A DNA stretch of 10,646 nt from DASUAL01 sp050733055 (GTDB taxonomy: Bacteria; Gemmatimonadota; Gemmatimonadetes; Gemmatimonadales; GWC2-71-9). Position numbers and translations under genes: made by a program. This document shows positions 6,011 to 10,646 of this stretch, one piece after another; the first letter of the stretch is position 1, and each line of letters starts with the position of its first letter. The stretch is taken from contig JBOHSI010000025.1 of the NCBI GenBank assembly GCA_050733055.1, positions 1 to 10,646 of the forward strand, written 5' to 3'. Below the pieces are notes generated by a model that did no database searches, had not been told where the DNA came from, and saw nothing but the letters and a program-made list of their open reading frames with translations.

Positions 6011-8164
6011 TCAGAGCTCGAACCCCATCTTCTTGCGCAGCACGCCGAATCTGGGATCCGCGGTCAGAGGCTCCCAGAACGCGTCGATGAGAAACCAGGC
6101 CAAGGAACCGGCGCGTTGTTCGGAGGCGAGCTCATACAGCCTCAGCGCCGCATCATTGTCGCCGAGGCCGGCCAAGATGGACGCCTCGTAGACGGCGGGG
6201 ACGTAGCAGCGCCGCCCATGGTTGCGCAGCTCCTCGAGAATGCCTTGTGACTCCTCCCTCCGTCCCAGCCGGCCGTACGTGTGCCCGCAGATCATCAACA
6301 GGATGGGGAGTCGTCCCACCAGACGCATCCCCTTTTCGCCCTCGGCTAGCGCCTTCCCAAACAGGCCTTTCGCATTGTAGGCGCGAGCGAGCCACACATA
6401 GGTCAACGCGTGGTTGGGCTCCATCTCCAAGACGGCACGCAGCTGCTCTATCGCCTCATCATAGCGACGCGCCCAGTAATAGCAGCGCGCCACAACCAGA
6501 TGGGCCGTGAGCGAGCCCGGGTCGAGAGTTTCGGCGCGCTTGGCGAGCCGCATACTTTCGTCGTGCTGGCCCCTGGCACCGAGGAAGACGGCGTACCAAA
6601 GCAGCGCAAGGATCGCGCTGGGATTCAGGGTAAGGGCTCGCTGGAAGTGCCGCTCAGCAGCCGGCCAGTCCCAATCGTACAGCATCGCGACGGCGCCGAG
6701 CCAGCCATGCGCATCCGCCAGCGTTGGCTCGATCTCGAGGGCCTGCAACGCTGCGGCTTTGGCTTTCGGCATAGCTTCCGCAGGCCGCAGGTCTAGACTG
6801 AATTCTTCAAAGCCGCGCAGGACATAGCTCTCGGCGAGTCCCGCGTGCGCGAGGGCGTAGCGCGGATCTCGCTCGATCGCGCGGTTGAAGTATTCGGTGG
6901 CCGCCCGCAGTCCTTCTGCCGTCCGCTTGTTCGCACAGTAGCGGCCTCGCAAGTACAGCGTATACGCCTCCAGCACCTCGGTCGAGGGCTTGACGAGGGG
7001 CCGTCCGATCTTTTCCGGAACCTTGAGTGACAATGCACTGACGATGGCCCGGGCCAGCTCTTCCTGCACGGCGAACACGTCAGCGAGGGTCCGCTGGTAG
7101 GTCTCCGACCACAGTTGATACCCGTCGGCCACGCTCACGAGCTCGGCGGTGATGCGGACTTGATTACCCGCCTTTCGCACACTTCCCTCCACCACCGCGC
7201 CTACCTTCAACCGGTCGCCGATCTCCCGCACGTCCGCACTCTTCCCCTTGAAAGCGAAACACGAGGTACGTGACGCCACTCGCAACTCTTCCACGTGGGC
7301 GAGCGCGTTCATGAGCTCGTCAGTCATCCCGTCGCTGAAGTACTCGTCCTCCCGGTCAGAGCTGAGATTGACGAAGGGCAGAACGGCGATCGCCGCAACC
7401 GGCGCTCCCGGCTCCGGCGCTCGGGCCGGTGGGGATGACGCAGGGAGATCAGCAGGGCGCGTTCGGATTCGCTCCACCGCCGCGAGCACGGCCGGATCGG
7501 GGGCGGCGTCCAACTCCTCGCGGAGTAGCTTCTCGTGCAACTGGGCGACTTGGAGGGCACCGGCCCGGTCACCCCCCGCACTCAGCGCCTCAATGAAGCA
7601 GACGGCGATCCGCGAATTGAGCGGATCGTTCTCGGCGAGGGGTCGCCACCAGTCGGCCGCTCTCCGCCAGTCGCTGCGGCGGGCAGCACCCGACGCCAGG
7701 GATTCGAGCGCCGCGCTCCAGTGCTTGGCATACTGCGCCCGCTCCACTTCGACCCAGCGCTCGAATTCGACCGCCCCGGTCAAATAGAAGCCGTCCAGGA
7801 ACGGACCACCGTAAAGCGAGACGGCGCGCTCGAGGTCGCCCCGGTCCAGGGCGTCGGTGAATTCCACGGTGTCGGTGGAGATGACTTGCGGGTTCAGCCG
7901 GAGCTCGCTCGTGCCGAGGAACAGCGCCTCCGCCTCGAGGTCTCGGCGTAGAGCGTGTAAGACTTGGCTCAGACGGTGGGCCGCCTTCGGAGCCTCCGTC
8001 TCTGGCCACAGGTAGGCAAGGATCTTGTCGCGGCTGACGCCGCGCTCCCCGGCGCATGCCAAGAGTGCAAGGAGGGCGAGGGACTTCCGTTGGGCGGCCG
8101 CGCCGCTCAGCGGGCCCGCGCTTCCCTCAACCGAGGGGCTGCCCAACGTCCTGAGCCGCAGCAT
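6011..8164 (-). CDS. SARP-like regulator: winged helix, BTAD, TolB/FlgO-like domain, TPRs
   Basis: Protein of 717 residues, probably a cytoplasmic transcription regulator. Seen in order: an OmpR/PhoB-type winged helix (1-92) with QRKSLALLALLA and SRDKILAYLWPE typical of SARP/AfsR-like proteins; a bacterial transcriptional activation (BTAD) domain of helical repeats (about 98-234); a Pro/Ala-rich linker (235-255); a TolB-N/FlgO-like alpha/beta domain (about 256-380) opening with AIAVLPFVNLSSDREDEYFSDGMTDEL-like sequence and including GAVVEGSVRK; then six or more TPRs (about 395-690), ending in DPRFGVLRKKMG. No ATPase (NB-ARC) domain is present, unlike AfsR. This layout is common in Gemmatimonadota and related groups, often in many paralogues. 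It diverges from the exported protein at 8283. Targets are not visible; self-regulation or control of the divergent gene is plausible. No clear ribosome site precedes ATG 8164. Confidence 0.9.
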   Translation of the reverse strand: MLRLRTLGSPSVEGSAGPLSGAAAQRKSLALLALLACAGERGVSRDKILAYLWPETEAPKAAHRLSQVLHALRRDLEAEALFLGTSELRLNPQVISTDTVEFTDALDRGDLERAVSLYGGPFLDGFYLTGAVEFERWVEVERAQYAKHWSAALESLASGAARRSDWRRAADWWRPLAENDPLNSRIAVCFIEALSAGGDRAGALQVAQLHEKLLREELDAAPDPAVLAAVERIRTRPADLPASSPPARAPEPGAPVAAIAVLPFVNLSSDREDEYFSDGMTDELMNALAHVEELRVASRTSCFAFKGKSADVREIGDRLKVGAVVEGSVRKAGNQVRITAELVSVADGYQLWSETYQRTLADVFAVQEELARAIVSALSLKVPEKIGRPLVKPSTEVLEAYTLYLRGRYCANKRTAEGLRAATEYFNRAIERDPRYALAHAGLAESYVLRGFEEFSLDLRPAEAMPKAKAAALQALEIEPTLADAHGWLGAVAMLYDWDWPAAERHFQRALTLNPSAILALLWYAVFLGARGQHDESMRLAKRAETLDPGSLTAHLVVARCYYWARRYDEAIEQLRAVLEMEPNHALTYVWLARAYNAKGLFGKALAEGEKGMRLVGRLPILLMICGHTYGRLGRREESQGILEELRNHGRRCYVPAVYEASILAGLGDNDAALRLYELASEQRAGSLAWFLIDAFWEPLTADPRFGVLRKKMGFEL

Positions 8165-8210
8165 CGAGCGCCGTCTGAGGAGTTTCTGATGCCTACCTGA
8201 CGCAACTACC

Positions 8211-8216
8211 TATAGT
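8211..8216 (+). promoter_or_regulatory. possible -10 element of the exported beta-rich protein gene
   Basis: TATAGT on the plus strand (5 of 6 to TATAAT) overlaps the minus-strand TACTAT, within the near-palindrome CCTATAGTAGG (8209-8219). It would start transcription near 8223, leaving a leader of about 60 bases before the ATG at 8283. No good -35 is visible at 16-18 bp. Confidence 0.3.
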
Positions 8217-8240
8217 AGGACCTGGTTGCTGACGCTGCAA
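8212..8240 (-). promoter_or_regulatory. predicted promoter of the SARP-like regulator
   Basis: The minus strand reads TTGCAG (8240-8235), a 17-bp spacer, then TACTAT (8217-8212) followed by AGG. Transcription would start near 8205, leaving a leader of about 41 bases before ATG 8164. The hexamers and the spacing are nearly the same as those proposed upstream of ku, which raises confidence in both. Confidence 0.45.
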
Positions 8241-8282
8241 GGCACGCTTAAGGAAGCTGACGCCCAACGAGAGGATCTCGCC

Positions 8283-8801
8283 ATGTTCAGGCTTACGCCG
8301 AAGCAGGGAATGATCGCGGTCTCGTTGCCGCTGTTGCTGATCCCGCTGCTGGGGGCCCGGCACGAGGGCGAGCGAACCAAGATCTCAGGGACGTTCAGAC
8401 TCGCGTATGTCCAACAGCACGCGGGCCCGGTGGGGGATATCGACGGCCACGTTGTCATGCTCACCCAAGCGAAGGGCTCCAACCGCAACACCGGCCGCGC
8501 CGATTACATGGATGGCGCCGAAGCGATCAGCGTGGAGACCGCCGATCTCATCCAGGGAAACGGGCCGCACCAAGGCTACATCACGTTCTCCAAGAACGGG
8601 GAAACCACGGTCACCAAGTGGAATGGAAAAGTGACGACAGTAATGCGCGAAAACGCCCCCATGACTTCGTTCGAAGGAAGTTGGACCCTTGCAACAGGAA
8701 CGGGTCAGTATCAGGGCGTTACGGGGAGCGGCACGTACCAGGGCCGCATGATCTCGCCAACCGAATTCACGGTAGACTGGAAGGGCGAGTACTCGAAATA
8801 G
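8283..8801 (+). CDS. exported beta-strand-rich protein of unknown function
   Basis: Protein of 172 residues. Residues 1-25 look like a signal peptide or N-terminal anchor: a basic start (MFRLTPKQG) and a hydrophobic core (MIAVSLPLLLIPLLG), with possible cleavage near Ala25. The rest is predicted from composition to be mainly beta-strand with alternating polar and hydrophobic residues. It has a glycine-rich C-terminal pattern (SWTLATGTGQYQGVTGSGTY, 133-152) and ends VDWKGEY. The GTGxYxGxxGxGTYxG pattern recalls small beta-barrel proteins of the allene oxide cyclase-like or DUF3224-like kind; this is a resemblance, not an identification. ATG 8283 was chosen because GAGAGG lies nine bases upstream and the signal sequence begins there; an upstream TTG at 8226 would bury the signal inside the protein. 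It diverges from the SARP-like regulator and is followed after 54 bp by the aldehyde dehydrogenase. Confidence 0.75.
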   Translation: MFRLTPKQGMIAVSLPLLLIPLLGARHEGERTKISGTFRLAYVQQHAGPVGDIDGHVVMLTQAKGSNRNTGRADYMDGAEAISVETADLIQGNGPHQGYITFSKNGETTVTKWNGKVTTVMRENAPMTSFEGSWTLATGTGQYQGVTGSGTYQGRMISPTEFTVDWKGEYSK

Positions 8802-8855
8802 CGACCAGAGCTCTCACAGCGTCGCCCCGCGCGGCGTGATTTCGGAGGTGACCCG

Positions 8856-10607
8856 ATGACGACTCTTGCCCCGAGCCGGCCGAGCCAGCCGGCCACCCAG
8901 TCCCGTGTGGACGTTCCCCGGCCCACGAGTCGAGACCAGCTCGACGAGGCGGTCGCTCGCCTGCAGCACGGCGCCCGCAAGTTCGCGAGGCTCTCGCTCG
9001 ACGACCGGATCGCCCTCGCCCGCTCGATGCAGGCGGGCTACCTCAAGGTCGCCGAGCGCAGCGTCGAGGCCGCTTGCCGGGCGAAAGGGATTCCCTCGGG
9101 GACCCCCGCCGAGGGCGAAGAGTGGACGGCGCCATCGTTCGTGGTTCGCCACCTTCGGCTGATCCAGGAGTCGCTCGCCGCCATCCGGCGCGCGGGCAAC
9201 ACGCCGATCGGGAAGGTGGGCCGCACCATCGACGCACGGCTCGCGGTTCAGGTGTTCCCGACGAACCGTATTGATGGGGTGCTCTTCAACGGCGTCCGGG
9301 TCGATGTCCACTTGCAGCCGGGCATCAGCGAGGAGGAGATGCACGCGTCGCGCGCCCGGTTTTACAAGCATCCCGACCACGATGGCCGCGTAGTCCTGGT
9401 GCTCGGCGCCGGGAACATCAACGCCATCGTTTCGATGGACGTCCTCACCAAGCTCTTCAACGAGGGCAAGGTGTGCGTGGTGAAGATGAGCCCGGTCAAC
9501 GCCTACCTCGGTCCCTTTCTCGAGGAGGCGTTCGCCGACGCGATCGCGCAGGACTTCCTGGCCATCACCCATGGGGGCGCGAACGAGGGCGAGTACCTCG
9601 CCCACCACCCCGGCATCCAGGAGGTTCACCTGACGGGGTCCGACAAGACGTTCGACCTGATCGTCTGGGGACCGCCCGGAGCAGACCGCGAAGCGCGCAA
9701 GGCGCAGGGTCGGCCCTTGCTCGACAAACCGATCACGGCTGAGCTGGGGAACGTTTCGCCGGTGATCATGGTGCCGGGCCCGTACACCGAGCAGCAGCTC
9801 CTCTACCAAGCCGAGGACGTGGCCAGTGGGCTGATCTTCAACGCCTCCTTCAACTGTAACGCGACAAAGGTGCTCGTGACGCCGAAGGGCTGGGCGCAGC
9901 GCGAGGCGTTCCTCGCGGGCGTCGAGCGGGCCCTGTCGAACGCGATCACCCGAAAGGCGTACTACCCGGGCGCAGCGGAGCGCTGGCGTGCCTTCAGCGA
10001 AGGGCGGCCCGGAATTCGCAGATTCGGGGGGCCAGGCGAGGACATCCTGCCGTGGACACTGATTCCCGGCATCGACGCCGACGACCGCGGCGAGCGCGCC
10101 TTCCGAACGGAGTCGTTCTGCCCGATCCTGTTCGAGACCCAAGTCGGCAGCCGAGACCCGGTCGAGTTCCTCGAGCAGGCGGTCACGTTTGCGAACGACC
10201 GGCTGTGGGGAACACTCTCGGCCGGCCTGGTCGTGCATCCGAAAGCCATGAAGGACCCGCGGCTTGGCGAGGCTGTCGAGGGCGCGATTCTGGACCTCCG
10301 GTACGGCGCGGTGTCCCTGAATGCCTGGTCGGGGTTTGTGTTCGCGTGGGGTACGCCGCCATGGGGCCCCCATCCAAGCTCCACGCTCTCGAACATCCAA
10401 AGCGGCCAAGGCTGGGTGCACAACAGCGCCATGCTCGAGGGCATCGAGAAAGTTGTGTTGCGCCATCCCATCGCCGTTCGCCCGAAGCCCGTGACGTTCC
10501 CGACCCACCGGAGCGCGCACAGGGTGATGCGGCGACTCACGAGGTTGGAGGAGCGGGGGAGCTGGAGCAAGCTGCCGGGGGTCCTGGCGGCGGCCATGCG
10601 AGCCTGA
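8856..10607 (+). CDS. aldehyde dehydrogenase family protein, long divergent form
   Basis: Predicted NAD(P)-dependent oxidation of an aldehyde to an acid, cytoplasmic, 583 residues (typical members have about 480-500). Seen: a nucleotide-binding region with VVLVLGAGNINAI at 179-191 and CVVKMSPVNA at 207-216 (Lys210 in the usual cofactor-contact position); VHLTGSDKTFD at 257-267 in place of the usual TGS motif; AELGNVSP at 295-302 with general-base Glu296; the catalytic Cys334 in FNASFNCNATKVLV; and TESFCPIL at 418-425 with Glu419 in the position of the ExFGP motif. All key residues are present. The C-terminus lacks the common PFGG...G motif and instead has a Trp/Pro/Gly-rich segment (TPPWGPHPSS) and a basic tail of about 50 residues. 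GGAGGTG at 8844-8850, five bases before ATG 8856, fixes the start. It may share a transcript with the exported protein. Substrate unknown. Confidence 0.9.
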   Translation: MTTLAPSRPSQPATQSRVDVPRPTSRDQLDEAVARLQHGARKFARLSLDDRIALARSMQAGYLKVAERSVEAACRAKGIPSGTPAEGEEWTAPSFVVRHLRLIQESLAAIRRAGNTPIGKVGRTIDARLAVQVFPTNRIDGVLFNGVRVDVHLQPGISEEEMHASRARFYKHPDHDGRVVLVLGAGNINAIVSMDVLTKLFNEGKVCVVKMSPVNAYLGPFLEEAFADAIAQDFLAITHGGANEGEYLAHHPGIQEVHLTGSDKTFDLIVWGPPGADREARKAQGRPLLDKPITAELGNVSPVIMVPGPYTEQQLLYQAEDVASGLIFNASFNCNATKVLVTPKGWAQREAFLAGVERALSNAITRKAYYPGAAERWRAFSEGRPGIRRFGGPGEDILPWTLIPGIDADDRGERAFRTESFCPILFETQVGSRDPVEFLEQAVTFANDRLWGTLSAGLVVHPKAMKDPRLGEAVEGAILDLRYGAVSLNAWSGFVFAWGTPPWGPHPSSTLSNIQSGQGWVHNSAMLEGIEKVVLRHPIAVRPKPVTFPTHRSAHRVMRRLTRLEERGSWSKLPGVLAAAMRA

Positions 10608-10646
10608 GAGGAAGTGAGGCGAGGGCGCCCCACGAAGCGACTGTGC

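Noticed and set aside
8814..10520. A 568-codon minus-strand frame opposite the aldehyde dehydrogenase
   Set aside because: Mirror frame of a well-supported gene; no domain, no ribosome site, composition typical of antisense shadows.
10614..10646. Possible start of a further plus-strand gene (GTG at 10614)
   Set aside because: Only eleven codons remain before the window ends; neither a ribosome site of note nor any family can be judged.

Overview
The window is about 68% G+C (estimated by eye), densely coding, and bacterial. The best guess is a soil- or sediment-type Gemmatimonadota, with Acidobacteriota or a related phylum possible. This rests on gene style, not on a marker gene: a large SARP-like regulator that joins a winged helix, a BTAD domain, a TolB/FlgO-like domain and TPRs; a complete Ku/LigD end-joining pair; and small secreted proteins of unknown function. 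No rRNA, tRNA, CRISPR array, insertion sequence or phage gene was seen.

Positions 1-4956 form a DNA double-strand-break repair block. A multifunctional DNA ligase D (677-3211, minus; order phosphoesterase, ligase, polymerase) is transcribed away from ku (3240-4112, plus), with only 28 bp between the start codons. That gap holds a nearly symmetrical -10-like element (TACTATA / TATAGTA) that could serve both genes, and ku would then be almost leaderless. Downstream of ligD, and overlapping its end by 17 bp, is a small alpha/beta-hydrolase (13-693). Downstream of ku by 13 bp is a protein with a MerR-type helix-turn-helix fused to TPRs (4126-4956). Ku would bind and bridge ends and recruit LigD, which trims, fills in and seals. 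The MerR-TPR protein and the hydrolase are passengers or candidate accessory factors of unknown role.

Positions 4957-5457 are a gene-poor stretch. It holds a long near-perfect hairpin (5126-5173) and, just after it, a short reading frame with a good GGAGG ribosome site, encoding a 44-residue single-membrane-helix protein (5201-5335). Then comes a minus-strand secreted protein of 110 residues (5458-5790) with three copies of the motif ALLNR.

Positions 6011-8164 (minus) encode the SARP/TolB/TPR regulator. It diverges from a small exported protein rich in beta-strand and glycine (8283-8801, plus), which is followed by a long, divergent aldehyde dehydrogenase (8856-10607, plus). The promoter proposed for the regulator (TTGCAG, 17 bp, TACTATAGG) closely matches the one proposed for ku (TTGCAC, 17 bp, TACTATAGG).

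The clearest functional unit is the NHEJ locus. The most interesting unexplained items are the ku-linked MerR-TPR gene, the compact bidirectional promoter, the ALLNR-repeat secreted protein, and the hairpin plus micro-ORF.
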